From Mycobacterium sp. 1164966.3 (GTDB lineage: Bacteria > Actinomycetota > Actinomycetes > Mycobacteriales > Mycobacteriaceae): a stretch of 64,000 bases of DNA. Positions within the stretch are counted from its first letter, which is position 1. Each line of letters opens with the position of its first letter. Made by a program: the position numbers and the translations under genes. Below are positions 7,791 to 18,340 of this stretch, in pieces. The stretch spans positions 1 to 64,000 of the forward strand of contig NZ_LZSG01000057.1 of NCBI RefSeq assembly GCF_001665395.1, given 5' to 3'. Under the pieces are notes generated by a model that was not told where the DNA came from, ran no database searches, and saw only the letters and a program-made list of their open reading frames with translations.

Positions 7791-9272
7791 ATGCCAGTTG
7801 ACCCCAGGACGCCGGTACTGATCGGCTACGGCCAGGTCAACCACCGAGACCCGATCGACCCCGAGACACGGTCTGTGGAGCCGGTCGACCTGATGGCAAC
7901 GGCGGCCCGGCAAGCTGGCGACCCTCACGTTCTGCGTGCTGTGGACGCCATCCGCGTGGTCAACATCCTGTCGGCGCAGTACCGGGACGCCGGGCTGTTG
8001 CTCGGCGAACGGATCGGCGCCCGCGACTTCACCACCCTGTACAGCCCCGTCGGCGGCAACGTACCGCAGTCGCTTGTCAACCAGGCGTGCCTGGACATCC
8101 AGCAGGGACGCGCCGGCGTGGTGCTGCTGGCCGGCGCCGAAACCTGGCGTACCCGCCGGGGGCTGCGGGCCAGAGGCGGCAAGCTGGTGTGGACAGCTCA
8201 GGACCAATCGGTGCCGATGGCCGAAGTGGCCGGGGACGACGTGCCGATGGCCGGTGACGCCGAGATCCGCATCAAGCTGGACCGCCCGGCCTACGTGTAC
8301 CCGCTGTTCGAACAGGCGCTGCGAATCGCCAACGGCGAGTCGGTCGACGGTCATCTGCGCCGCATCAGCGAGCTCTGGGCACGTTTCAACGGAGTTGCCG
8401 TAGACAATCCGAACGCCTGGATCCAAAAGCCGGTTACTGCCGAGGAGATCGCGCAACCCGGCCCACAGAACCGGATGATCAGCTGGCCCTACACCAAGTT
8501 GATGAACTCCAACAACATGGTCGACCAGGGCGCCGCGCTCATCCTGACGTCGGCTGAACAGGCACAACGGCTGCAGATCCCGACTGATCGCTGGATTTTC
8601 CCGCAGGCGGGCACCGACGCGCACGACACCTCGGCCGTCGCCGAGCGCGCCGAGCTGCACCGCTCGCCGGCCATCCGGATAGCCGGCGAGCGAGCCCTCG
8701 AGCTGGCCGGCCTGGGGATCGACGATATCGACTACGTCGACCTGTACTCCTGCTTTCCGTCTGCCGTTCAAGTCGCAGCCAACGAACTTGGCCTCAGCAT
8801 CGTCGATCCCGCGCGGCCGCTGACCGTCACCGGCGGCCTGACCTTCGCAGGCGGCCCGTGGAGCAACTACGTGATGCATTCCATCGCCACCATGGCCGAG
8901 CTGCTGGTTGCCAATCCCGGACGGCGTGGCCTGATCACGGCCAACGGTGGCTACCTGACCAAGCACAGCTTCGGCGTCTACAGCACCGAACCGCCGGACG
9001 AATTCCGTTGGGAGGACGCGCAATCCGCAGTGGACCAGGAACCAGTCCGGAAGAGGCTCACCGAATGGGAAGGCGTGGGCACCGTCGAGGCCTGGACCAC
9101 ACCGTTCGACCGAGACGGACATCCCGAGAAGGTCTTCTTGGCGGTCCGCACACCTGACGACGCACGCGCGCTCGCGGTGATCCCCGATCCCGCGACGGCC
9201 GAAAAGTCCGTTCGCGAGGATATCGCCGGCACCGAGGTCACCGTCCACGCCGACGGCACCGCGACGCTGTGA
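7791..9272 (+). CDS. Thiolase-like acetyl-CoA acetyltransferase (Rv1867-like)
   Basis: A 493-residue thiolase-superfamily protein of the type annotated in mycobacteria as acetyl-CoA acetyltransferase or lipid-transfer-associated thiolase (Rv1867). Visible family stretches are PVLIGYGQVNHRD at the N-terminus, SCFPSAVQVAANELG, GGLTFAGGPWSNYVMHS and GYLTKHSFGVYST. A separate C-terminal region of about 100 residues follows the thiolase core. The ATG at 7791 lies at the start of homology. Whether it is a true degradative thiolase or an SCP-x-type partner enzyme is unclear. It runs divergently from the SDR gene. Confidence 0.88.
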   Translation: MPVDPRTPVLIGYGQVNHRDPIDPETRSVEPVDLMATAARQAGDPHVLRAVDAIRVVNILSAQYRDAGLLLGERIGARDFTTLYSPVGGNVPQSLVNQACLDIQQGRAGVVLLAGAETWRTRRGLRARGGKLVWTAQDQSVPMAEVAGDDVPMAGDAEIRIKLDRPAYVYPLFEQALRIANGESVDGHLRRISELWARFNGVAVDNPNAWIQKPVTAEEIAQPGPQNRMISWPYTKLMNSNNMVDQGAALILTSAEQAQRLQIPTDRWIFPQAGTDAHDTSAVAERAELHRSPAIRIAGERALELAGLGIDDIDYVDLYSCFPSAVQVAANELGLSIVDPARPLTVTGGLTFAGGPWSNYVMHSIATMAELLVANPGRRGLITANGGYLTKHSFGVYSTEPPDEFRWEDAQSAVDQEPVRKRLTEWEGVGTVEAWTTPFDRDGHPEKVFLAVRTPDDARALAVIPDPATAEKSVREDIAGTEVTVHADGTATL

Positions 9273-9414
9273 GCATCCATGGCTACCGTCGATCTACCGG
9301 CTCAGGCTGGTCAGATCCGACCCGGCCAGCGTGAGCGAATTTTGACGCGACAGCAAAAGCGACCCGAATTCACGCAGGGTGCCTATTGTCGAGGATGTTG
9401 GGAGGTGAGTCGGG

Positions 9415-11520
9415 GTGCGGATCCTGCTAACCGGTGCCACCGGGGCAGTCGGCCGACTCGTGGCGCGACACCTGGTGGCGGCGGGGCACACCGTCAGCGG
9501 CATCTCGCAGCGCCCGCACGCATATTTGCCCCCACAGGTCGACCTTGTCTGCGCCCGGCTGAGTAGCCCCGTCCTGCACGACCTGGCCTCGGACGCCGAC
9601 GCGGTGATCCATCTGGCGCCGGTGGACAGCACCGCACCGGGTGGCGAAGGCATCAACGGCGTCGCCCACGTCACGCACGCGGCCGCCCGTGCCGGTGCCC
9701 GCATGCTTTTCGTCTCCCAGGCCGCCGGACAACCCGACCTGTACCGGCCGGCCGAGGCACTGGTGTCCACGAGTTGGACGCCGAGCCTGGTCGTCCGCAT
9801 CGCGCCGCCGGTCGGCCGCCAGCTCGACTGGATGGTGTGCAGAACGGTGGCCACCATGCTGCGCGCCCGGGTGTCCGAACAGCCGATGCGGGTTCTGCAC
9901 CTCGACGATCTGGCCCGGTTCCTGGTTGCGGCGCTGAGCACCGACCGCTCCGGCGTCGTCGACCTGGCCACCCCGGACACAGTCAACATGGTCACCGCGT
10001 GGCGGCTGCTGCGATCCGTCGATCCCCGGTCTCGGGTGCCGCGGGTTCGCAACTGGGCGGAGCTCTTTCCCACGATGGATCTTGCTGCCGTGCAAGAGGA
10101 TTGGCGATTCGAGTTCGGCTGGCACGCGAGTGAGGCCGTCGCCGACACCGCGCGCGGACTGGTGGGCCGTCACCTCGATGCCGCCGGCGCAACCCACCAA
10201 GCCGGCCATCTGGCGCTTCCGGTGGAACCGCTACCGCGGCTTGCGCCGCCCGACGGGCTGAAACCCGCGGTGCCCGAGGCGCTGGAAGGTGAGTTCGACG
10301 ACCGCATCGATCCGCGATTCCCGGTGTTCAGCGCCACCAGCCTGGCCGAGGCGCTGCCGGGACCGCTGACCCCGATCACGCTGGATGTGCAGATGAGCGG
10401 ACTGCGCGCGGCGAGCCGGGTGATGGGACAGGTACTGGCGCTGGGCGGCGTTGTCGGCGACGAATGGGCAAGCAGAGCCATCGCGGTGTTCGGCCATCGC
10501 CCGTATGTCGGTGTCTCGGCCAACGTCGTCGCGGCCACCCAGCTGCCTGGCTGGGACCAGCAAACCGTCATCCAGCGCACCCTGGGCGAGCAGCAGCAAA
10601 ACACCCAATTGTTGCCGTTCGGCCGCCCGCGCCTCGCGGGTGGGCCGCTCGGCTCGGTGGCCAAAGCGATCGTCGCGGGGCGGTCGCTGGCCCTGTTGCG
10701 CCACGTATGGGCCGATACGGTGGCCTATAACGCTGCGGCGACGGCCGAGCACCTGGATGCGCGAAGGCTGTCTTCGCTGCCCGACGCCGGCCTGCAAGTG
10801 CGGCTTCCGCTGTTGCGGGATCGGATTCACCAGGGCTGGATCCTCACCGCACTGTGGGTCATCGACAGCGGTATGACCGCGGCGGCGCTACAGCACACCA
10901 GCGCCCGCGGCCATCTGTCCGGCGTGAGCACGATCATGGAGAGCGGCCGTATCGCTACCGAAACCGCGGCGTTTGCCGCGACGTTGAGGGCCAATCCGCA
11001 GCTGATGGCGCTCGCTTGCAGCGGCGACGTAGACGGCGTGCGGGTGTTGTTCCCGCATGCGGCGCGCGCCCTCGATGCGGCGCTCACCCGGATCGGGCAC
11101 CGAGGGCCCGGAGAAGCCGAACTTGCGCAACCCGCGTTCGAGGACGACCCGGCGATGCTGCTGATGGCCGCCGCCGAAGCCGCTGAACGACCCGCCGAGC
11201 CGACACCGCCGGCAACTTTGGCCCGGCGGCGGGCCGACAGCGCCCGCGACGCACGGGAACTCGCCCACGACACCACTCTCCGCTATACGCATGCTTTTCG
11301 AATGGCCCTGCGCGAGCTGGGATCTCGGCGCGTGGCGGCCGACGTGATCGACGTCGTCGACGACGTGTATTACTTGACCTGCGACGAGGTGGTCACTATG
11401 CCGGCCGATGCCCGGCTGCGGATCAAACGCCGGCGCGCCGAGCGGGAGCGTCTGCAGGTACAGCCCCCGCCCGATGTCATCCACGGGGGTTGGACGCCGG
11501 TCGACGAAGAGCCGGACTAG
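9415..11520 (+). CDS. NAD-dependent epimerase domain fused to an RPH-like helical region (Rv1868-like)
   Basis: A 701-residue two-part protein. The first ~290 residues form an extended SDR/epimerase Rossmann domain (TGATGAVG at 6-13). The remaining ~400 residues are helical and contain GHRGPGEAEL near residue 561. That resembles the region before the swivelling histidine domain of rifampin phosphotransferase and PEP-utilising enzymes, though no ATP-grasp domain and no catalytic histidine domain is seen. The GTG start follows GGGAGG with an 8-base spacer. It corresponds to Rv1868 by size and position. The function is unknown. It ends one base from the convergent reductase gene. Confidence 0.82.
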   Translation: MRILLTGATGAVGRLVARHLVAAGHTVSGISQRPHAYLPPQVDLVCARLSSPVLHDLASDADAVIHLAPVDSTAPGGEGINGVAHVTHAAARAGARMLFVSQAAGQPDLYRPAEALVSTSWTPSLVVRIAPPVGRQLDWMVCRTVATMLRARVSEQPMRVLHLDDLARFLVAALSTDRSGVVDLATPDTVNMVTAWRLLRSVDPRSRVPRVRNWAELFPTMDLAAVQEDWRFEFGWHASEAVADTARGLVGRHLDAAGATHQAGHLALPVEPLPRLAPPDGLKPAVPEALEGEFDDRIDPRFPVFSATSLAEALPGPLTPITLDVQMSGLRAASRVMGQVLALGGVVGDEWASRAIAVFGHRPYVGVSANVVAATQLPGWDQQTVIQRTLGEQQQNTQLLPFGRPRLAGGPLGSVAKAIVAGRSLALLRHVWADTVAYNAAATAEHLDARRLSSLPDAGLQVRLPLLRDRIHQGWILTALWVIDSGMTAAALQHTSARGHLSGVSTIMESGRIATETAAFAATLRANPQLMALACSGDVDGVRVLFPHAARALDAALTRIGHRGPGEAELAQPAFEDDPAMLLMAAAEAAERPAEPTPPATLARRRADSARDARELAHDTTLRYTHAFRMALRELGSRRVAADVIDVVDDVYYLTCDEVVTMPADARLRIKRRRAERERLQVQPPPDVIHGGWTPVDEEPD

Positions 11521-11521
11521 A

Positions 11522-12754
11522 TCAACCGAGCAGGTCAGCCAGCGGCGACTGCGGGTCGGCCAGCTTGCCGGCGTCAACCGGAGCCTTGGACCGGATCAGG
11601 GCTTTGACGTCGTCGAGCACGTCCCAGACATTGACGTTCATTCCCGCCAGCACACGGCTGTTGCCGTCGAGCCAAAAGGCGACGAATTCCCGGCCGACGA
11701 CATCGCCGCGAAACACCACCCGATCGAAGCTGGGGGCGTGACCGGCATATTCCATGCCGAGGTCGTACTGGTCGGTGAAGAAGTAGGGCAGCTCGTCGTA
11801 TTCGCCTGGCTTGCCCAGCATTCCGGCCACCGCTACCGCGGGCTGCTTGAGCGCGTTGGCCCAGTGCTCGGTGCGAATCCGGACACCGAACAGCGGGTGC
11901 TCGGCGGCGGCGATGTCGCCGACCGCATAGATGTCGGCATCGCTGGTGCGCAGCGACGGGTCCACCGCCACGCCGCCGTCACTCATGGAAAGCCCGGCCT
12001 GCTCAGCGAGTTCGATGTTCGGCTTTGCGCCGACGGCCACCAACACGGTGTCGGCCTTTACCGTCGACCCGTCGGCCAACTTGAGCCCGGTTGCTTTGCC
12101 CTGCTCCGTCGGGATCTCCTCGACCTGTGCCTCCAGCCGCAGGTCCACCCCGTGGTCGCGGTGGAGGTTGGCAAACACTTCGCCGACGGTTTCACCGAGC
12201 GCTGCCATCAGCGGTTGCTTGGCGGTTTCGACGACGGTCACGTTGGCACCGCGCTGACGGGCGGCCGCGGCCACCTCCAGCCCGATCCACCCGGCACCCA
12301 CCACCGCCAGCGAACTCCCATCGGCCAGAACAGAATTCAGTGCGGCAGCGTCGCCGAACGTCCGCAGATAGTGGACTCCGGCGGCATCGGATCCTGGTAT
12401 CGGCGCATGCCGCGACGCCGATCCGGTCGCCAGTAGCAGTTTGTCGTAGCCGAGCGTTGTGCCGTCGGGCAGGCCGACGGTGTGCGCGGCGGGATCCAGT
12501 GACGAGACCCGCACACCCAGCCTCAAGTCGACGTCGTGTTCGCGGTACCAATCGGAGTTGTGCACGGTGAAGTCGTTCAGCGACTTCTTACCGGCCAGGT
12601 ACTCCTTGGACAGCGGGGGGCGTTCGTAGGGCAAAAGATCCTCTTCGCACAGGAGAACGGCGGTGCCATCAAAGTCGTTGTCGCGCAATGCTTCTACTGC
12701 CTTAGCGCCGGCAAGCCCACCGCCGACGATGACGAATGTGCTCGAGCTGGCCAT
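11522..12754 (-). CDS. FAD-dependent ferredoxin reductase (Rv1869c-like)
   Basis: A 410-residue FAD/NAD(P)H oxidoreductase of the ferredoxin- or rubredoxin-reductase type (ThcD, putidaredoxin-reductase class) that feeds electrons to ferredoxins serving P450s or dioxygenases. The two dinucleotide loops are IVGGGLAGAKA (near residues 8-18) and VVGAGWIGLE (near 150). The FAD motif YAVGDIA lies near 275. The C-terminal reductase domain is present. The length fits M. tuberculosis Rv1869c (411 residues). It could serve the two P450s in the window, but that is inference. Confidence 0.92.
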   Translation of the reverse strand: MASSSTFVIVGGGLAGAKAVEALRDNDFDGTAVLLCEEDLLPYERPPLSKEYLAGKKSLNDFTVHNSDWYREHDVDLRLGVRVSSLDPAAHTVGLPDGTTLGYDKLLLATGSASRHAPIPGSDAAGVHYLRTFGDAAALNSVLADGSSLAVVGAGWIGLEVAAAARQRGANVTVVETAKQPLMAALGETVGEVFANLHRDHGVDLRLEAQVEEIPTEQGKATGLKLADGSTVKADTVLVAVGAKPNIELAEQAGLSMSDGGVAVDPSLRTSDADIYAVGDIAAAEHPLFGVRIRTEHWANALKQPAVAVAGMLGKPGEYDELPYFFTDQYDLGMEYAGHAPSFDRVVFRGDVVGREFVAFWLDGNSRVLAGMNVNVWDVLDDVKALIRSKAPVDAGKLADPQSPLADLLG

Positions 12755-12803
12755 GGTTGCTGCTCCATTCTGTTGTCGACGCCGCCAGCCTACCCGCGGC
12801 CGA

Positions 12804-13529
12804 TCAGCTCAAAAGTTCGCGCAGCTTCAGCGCATTGCGGACGGCGTGACCACCGAGGTCATTGTTGAAGTACATCCATACGTCGCGGCCGTCGTCGCCC
12901 CATTGCGCGATCCGGTCGGCCCAGCGGTGCAATTCGTCGTCGGTGTAGTTGCCGGCATAGATCGAGTCCTGAGGCGGGCCGTGCATCCGGATGTATACGA
13001 AATCGGTGGTGGCCCGCGGGACGCACGCCAGTCCGGCGCCGCTCATCACTACGTACGCAGCGGCATGGCGTTCCAGCAGCTCGTAGACGGCCTCGTCATT
13101 CCACGACGGGTGACGCAACTCGATGGCGACCCGGATTGACGGAGGCACCGCAGCCAGAAACGAATCCAGGCGAGCGTCGTCGCGCTTCTGCTCCGGATGC
13201 AATTGCACCAGCAGCACTCCACGGCGATCACCCAAAATCTGCCAACACCGTTCGAACCGCTCGATCCACGGTTCGGGCGAGGCCAGCCGACGGTAGTGTG
13301 TCAATCCGCGATGCGCTTTGACAGACATGGTGCAGCCGCGCGGCATCTGATCGCGCCACGCCGCGAACGTCGACTCCTTCGGCCATCGGTAGAAACTCGC
13401 ATTGAGCTCGACCGTGTCGAACGTCTCGAGAAACCGCGCAAACCGCTTGGCGGAAGGCAATTTTGGCGGGTAGAGCACGTCGGTCCAATGGTCGTAGGAC
13501 CAGCCCGACGTGCCGATCCGCACCGTCAC
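12804..13529 (-). CDS. DUF72 (YecE-family) protein
   Basis: A 241-residue DUF72 protein. The family has a TIM-barrel-like fold and no settled function. Characteristic stretches are IGTSGWSYDHW at the start, ELNASFYRWP near residue 40 and AIELRHPSW near 140. It starts with GTG seven bases after the stop of the HhH-type gene, so the two are likely one transcript. No strong ribosome-binding site is seen, which agrees with coupling. Confidence 0.92.
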   Translation of the reverse strand: MTVRIGTSGWSYDHWTDVLYPPKLPSAKRFARFLETFDTVELNASFYRWPKESTFAAWRDQMPRGCTMSVKAHRGLTHYRRLASPEPWIERFERCWQILGDRRGVLLVQLHPEQKRDDARLDSFLAAVPPSIRVAIELRHPSWNDEAVYELLERHAAAYVVMSGAGLACVPRATTDFVYIRMHGPPQDSIYAGNYTDDELHRWADRIAQWGDDGRDVWMYFNNDLGGHAVRNALKLRELLS

Positions 13530-13536
13530 AGGTTTC

Positions 13537-14163
13537 TCAATCGGTCACCTGCCGTCGCACGCCCTCGTCCAGCGACACCCGCACCAGAGCGGCCGCCAGA
13601 CGGGCGTTGGCACGCGGAGCCAGCGATGCCAACTTCGTTAGGTTAGTAGGCAGGCCAAGCTGTTTGGCGGCGCCGACGGCCCGGTCGTCGAAGTATGGGC
13701 GCACCCACGTCCAGACGTCTTGCACTTCCCGCAGGTAGATGTCGGCGCCGGTGTCGCCGATTCCCTTGAACTGCTTGAGCATACGTTTCGCCGCACCCAC
13801 GTCCCGCTCACTACCGAGTGCGCGCAGGTCGCCGCCGTACTCGTCGCGAACTCGCTCGGCCATGTCCGTAAGTCGGGTGGCCGAGCTCTCGTCGTAGCGC
13901 ACGTAGTGAGCGCGGCCGAACGCGCTGATCATGGTGCGCCTGTCGGACGCCAGTACGGCTTTCGGCGTGCGCAGACCGGTGCGGAACAACTCCCGGGCCG
14001 CGCTCGTGGCGATCGCGGCGTCGATCGGCTTGCTCGCGAGCATGCACAGCACCAGCAACTGAAAAAGCGGCATCGGCTTGTCGTTGAGCCGGATTCCGGC
14101 CTCAGCCGCATACGTGGTACCGGCGATTTTGAGCAGCCGTCGCACTCGTTCGGCCTGGTCCAT
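13537..14163 (-). CDS. Endonuclease III-like HhH-GPD protein
   Basis: A 208-residue protein with a helix-hairpin-helix at residues 121-137 (QFKGIGDTGADIYLREV) and the general layout of DNA glycosylases of the HhH-GPD superfamily. No four-cysteine iron-sulfur cluster motif is visible at the C-terminus, unlike endonuclease III. The conserved aspartate could be Asp149 or Asp150 (PYFDD). It probably corresponds to Rv1870c (211 residues). The ATG at 14163 was preferred over the TTG at 14196. It is first in a two-gene unit with DUF72. Confidence 0.75.
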   Translation of the reverse strand: MDQAERVRRLLKIAGTTYAAEAGIRLNDKPMPLFQLLVLCMLASKPIDAAIATSAARELFRTGLRTPKAVLASDRRTMISAFGRAHYVRYDESSATRLTDMAERVRDEYGGDLRALGSERDVGAAKRMLKQFKGIGDTGADIYLREVQDVWTWVRPYFDDRAVGAAKQLGLPTNLTKLASLAPRANARLAAALVRVSLDEGVRRQVTD

Positions 14164-14286
14164 ACCCCGCGGCTTACCCGCACCGCGCGGCTGCAAACTG
14201 CCTTTTCTGGGACGCCGGTTGGAGTTGTCGCACGCTTGCTTGCCATTTCGCGTACAACAAGTCCACGTTCGGCGTCGGCTAAACGC

Positions 14287-14619
14287 TTACTTGGACGGCA
14301 GCGTTCGCGCGTAGTCCACGCCCCGGCTGACCCAACCCTGAAGCTGCCGTTTGGTTTTGACGCCCTCGATGTCGACGCGTAGCCAGCCCCGCATCTCGCG
14401 GCCGCCCATCACCATAAGACTGACGTGTGCGCGTGTCAGCAGTTTGTCGGTGTCCTCCGGCGGCACCCGCACCAACAGCCCGCCCTGTCCGCTGGCCGCC
14501 ACGGACATGTTGCCGTTGATCAGGAAGGCCAACCCGCCGAACATCCGCTTCTCTTCGACCCCGCGCTGCGGAGCCACCAGTTCGCGGATCCGGTTGGCCA
14601 GGTCCTCGTCGTAGGCCAT
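14287..14619 (-). CDS. TfoX N-terminal domain protein
   Basis: A 110-residue stand-alone TfoX-N domain protein. The family includes the N-terminal half of the competence regulator TfoX/Sxy, but single-domain members are of unknown role. Key stretch: KRMFGGLAFLINGNM near residue 25. The ATG shares one base with the upstream Ddn-like gene stop (TGATG). It is the third gene of the lon-ddn-tfoX run. The longer open frame upstream is a shadow of the Ddn gene. Confidence 0.87.
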   Translation of the reverse strand: MAYDEDLANRIRELVAPQRGVEEKRMFGGLAFLINGNMSVAASGQGGLLVRVPPEDTDKLLTRAHVSLMVMGGREMRGWLRVDIEGVKTKRQLQGWVSRGVDYARTLPSK

Positions 14620-15005
14620 CAGTCCAGGTCGACACGGATGGTGAGCAGGTCGCTGCCCATCAAGCGGACAACGGCACTGTTCAGCCGAGGCAGGTTTCCC
14701 AGCCGCCGCACTGGATCGTCGTCGGGCATTAGGTGCGCGGTTCCGTTGCGCCACTTTCCGCCGACGCGCACCCGCACCGCCGGGTTGGCCTCCATATTGC
14801 GCACGTAGTCGGAATGCTCGCCGTGCTCGGAGACCATCCAGAATTGGTTGTCGATCACTCTGCCGCCGACCGCGGTGAGCCGCGGCTTTCCGGACTTGCG
14901 GCCGATCGTTTCGATCATCGTCACCGGCAATTGCCGACCGATCGGATTGACCACGAGCCGTTGTACGCGATGAACCACTTGCCGTTTGAGACTCACGGGG
15001 TCCAT
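14619..15005 (-). CDS. Deazaflavin-dependent nitroreductase (Ddn)-family protein
   Basis: A 128-residue member of the F420-dependent Ddn family (nitroreductase or quinone reductase, split beta-barrel). The core has IETIGRKSGKPR near residue 32, WMVSEHG and the NPAVRVRVGGKWR stretch. It starts 15 bases after the lon stop, and its own stop overlaps the TfoX gene, so a single message is likely. F420 use is inferred from family. Confidence 0.88.
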   Translation of the reverse strand: MDPVSLKRQVVHRVQRLVVNPIGRQLPVTMIETIGRKSGKPRLTAVGGRVIDNQFWMVSEHGEHSDYVRNMEANPAVRVRVGGKWRNGTAHLMPDDDPVRRLGNLPRLNSAVVRLMGSDLLTIRVDLD

Positions 15006-15020
15006 TAAACGCCGCAGGGG

Positions 15021-17342
<2,322 letters not shown>

Positions 17343-17355
17343 CAATCCTCCAAAG

Positions 17356-17376
17356 TTTGAGTCTGATGCGCTCAAC
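17356..17376 (-). promoter_or_regulatory. HAIR-like HspR operator upstream of lon
   Basis: TTTGAGT, a 7-base spacer, then GCTCAAC on the plus strand. The HspR-associated inverted repeat (HAIR) consensus is CTTGAGT-N7-ACTCAAG, and 11 of 14 fixed positions agree with the spacing exact. It ends 14 bases before the lon ATG. In Streptomyces, HspR is known to control lon. Confidence 0.7.
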
Positions 17377-17419
17377 CTTGTCGGCGGCTGGATTGTTCCC
17401 GACGGGCTTTCACTGGTGG

Positions 17420-17477
17420 CGAGCAGACGCAGAATCGCCTAAAACGTGCCCTTACTGCGCGAGGTTGCGTCTGCTCG
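17420..17477. repeat. Palindromic repeat, copy A (GCGAGCAGACGCA family)
   Basis: Perfect 12-base arms, CGAGCAGACGCA and TGCGTCTGCTCG, separated by 34 bases. It starts 2 bases after the 3' end of the CGNR gene and lies upstream of lon, so it may act as a terminator. Related copies are at 33417 and 52762. Confidence 0.75.
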
Positions 17478-17479
17478 GC

Positions 17480-18028
17480 CTACTTCTGGTCAGCCGCGCG
17501 CTGACGGGCCCTGAAGGCCTGGACCTTGGCGCGGTTGCCGCAGGTGCTCATTCCGCACCAATGCCTGTTCTTGGCTCGCGAAGAGTCCAGGTAGAGCCGT
17601 GTGCATCCCGCATGGGCGCACCGTTTGACGTTATCCATCTCGGCGTCGCCCAGCAGATCGAGCAGATCCGCGACCAGGCTCGCGAGCAGCTGCGCAGCGC
17701 TGCCCTCGCGACTGACCGATCCGCTCCGGTGCAGCCGCGGCGTGAGGCGGGGCTGCGCCCCCCACTCGTTGATCAGTGCGACGTCGGCGGGTCTCAAACC
17801 GCGCCCGTCGAGGCGGGAGATGACGGTCCGGTAGGTAGCTTCACGCAGCGCGATCGCGGCGGTCAGGTCGTTGTCGGTCACATCGATCGGTGTGTCCAGC
17901 AGCCCCGCCTGAACCCCCCAGTCCGACAGACATTCCGGCTGCGTCAGCAGTTCCTCGCGGCCGGAGTCGCGCTGTTTCAGCGTGCCGGCGAAGTCCAGAC
18001 ACCGGCGGCCGCTCACGTAGACGAACAT
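17480..18028 (-). CDS. ABATE/CGNR zinc-finger protein
   Basis: A 182-residue CGNR zinc-finger protein of the ABATE class, thought to be stress-linked transcription regulators. The C-terminal zinc motif spans CAHAGC, RHWC and STCGNRAK, with the cysteines spaced as in the family. The ATG at 18028 follows a GTG three bases earlier. The upstream region holds a strong inverted repeat (18072-18094) of TetR-operator type and half-sites resembling GTAACC. The regulator that binds there is not encoded next door. Confidence 0.88.
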   Translation of the reverse strand: MFVYVSGRRCLDFAGTLKQRDSGREELLTQPECLSDWGVQAGLLDTPIDVTDNDLTAAIALREATYRTVISRLDGRGLRPADVALINEWGAQPRLTPRLHRSGSVSREGSAAQLLASLVADLLDLLGDAEMDNVKRCAHAGCTRLYLDSSRAKNRHWCGMSTCGNRAKVQAFRARQRAADQK

Positions 18029-18340
18029 CACAAGTAACCACCTTGACAGGTTTCACCAGCTACTGCAACCTTGTAACCGTATGAGACGGTTACATAGGAT
18101 GGCTACGGCATTGGCTCTGACGCAAGGCGCTCCAAGAATCCGCCAAGGATCCTTTGAGAATCCGTCAAGCGCTCGCGTGGATGCTGGGCCGACGCTTGAA
18201 ACAGCTGGGGCACCAGCGATCTCGCAAACTCGTCGCACTGGGCATCTGGAAGCAGTGTGAACGACACGGGCTTCGCGGACGTCTTACCGAGTAACCAACC
18301 CTCGTACTTCAGTAGCGAGAGGCGAGAGGAGCCAATCGAA
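18029..18340. other. Intergenic region, 312 bases, regulatory
   Basis: This gap separates the CGNR gene (left-pointing) from the unknown gene (right-pointing). It holds the TetR-like palindrome at 18072-18094 and a candidate promoter across it. A second, imperfect pair of GTAACC-type half-sites lies at about 18032-18055. No convincing small gene is visible. Confidence 0.6.
18072..18094. promoter_or_regulatory. Perfect 9-base inverted repeat, TetR-like operator
   Basis: TGTAACCGT, a 5-base centre (ATGAG), then ACGGTTACA. Overlapping it are a possible -35 (TTGTAA, 18071-18076) and a -10 (TAGGAT, 18095-18100) pointing right. It sits between the divergent CGNR gene and the unknown gene at 18341. 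Confidence 0.7.

Noticed and set aside
7707..9248. 513-residue open frame antisense to the thiolase-like gene
   Set aside because: The thiolase-like protein on the other strand has clear family motifs; this frame is a codon-bias shadow.
17375..17375. TTG start for lon, 33 bases upstream of the chosen ATG
   Set aside because: The ATG at 17342 has a GGAGG site 4 bases before it, and the TTG lies inside the HspR-type repeat.
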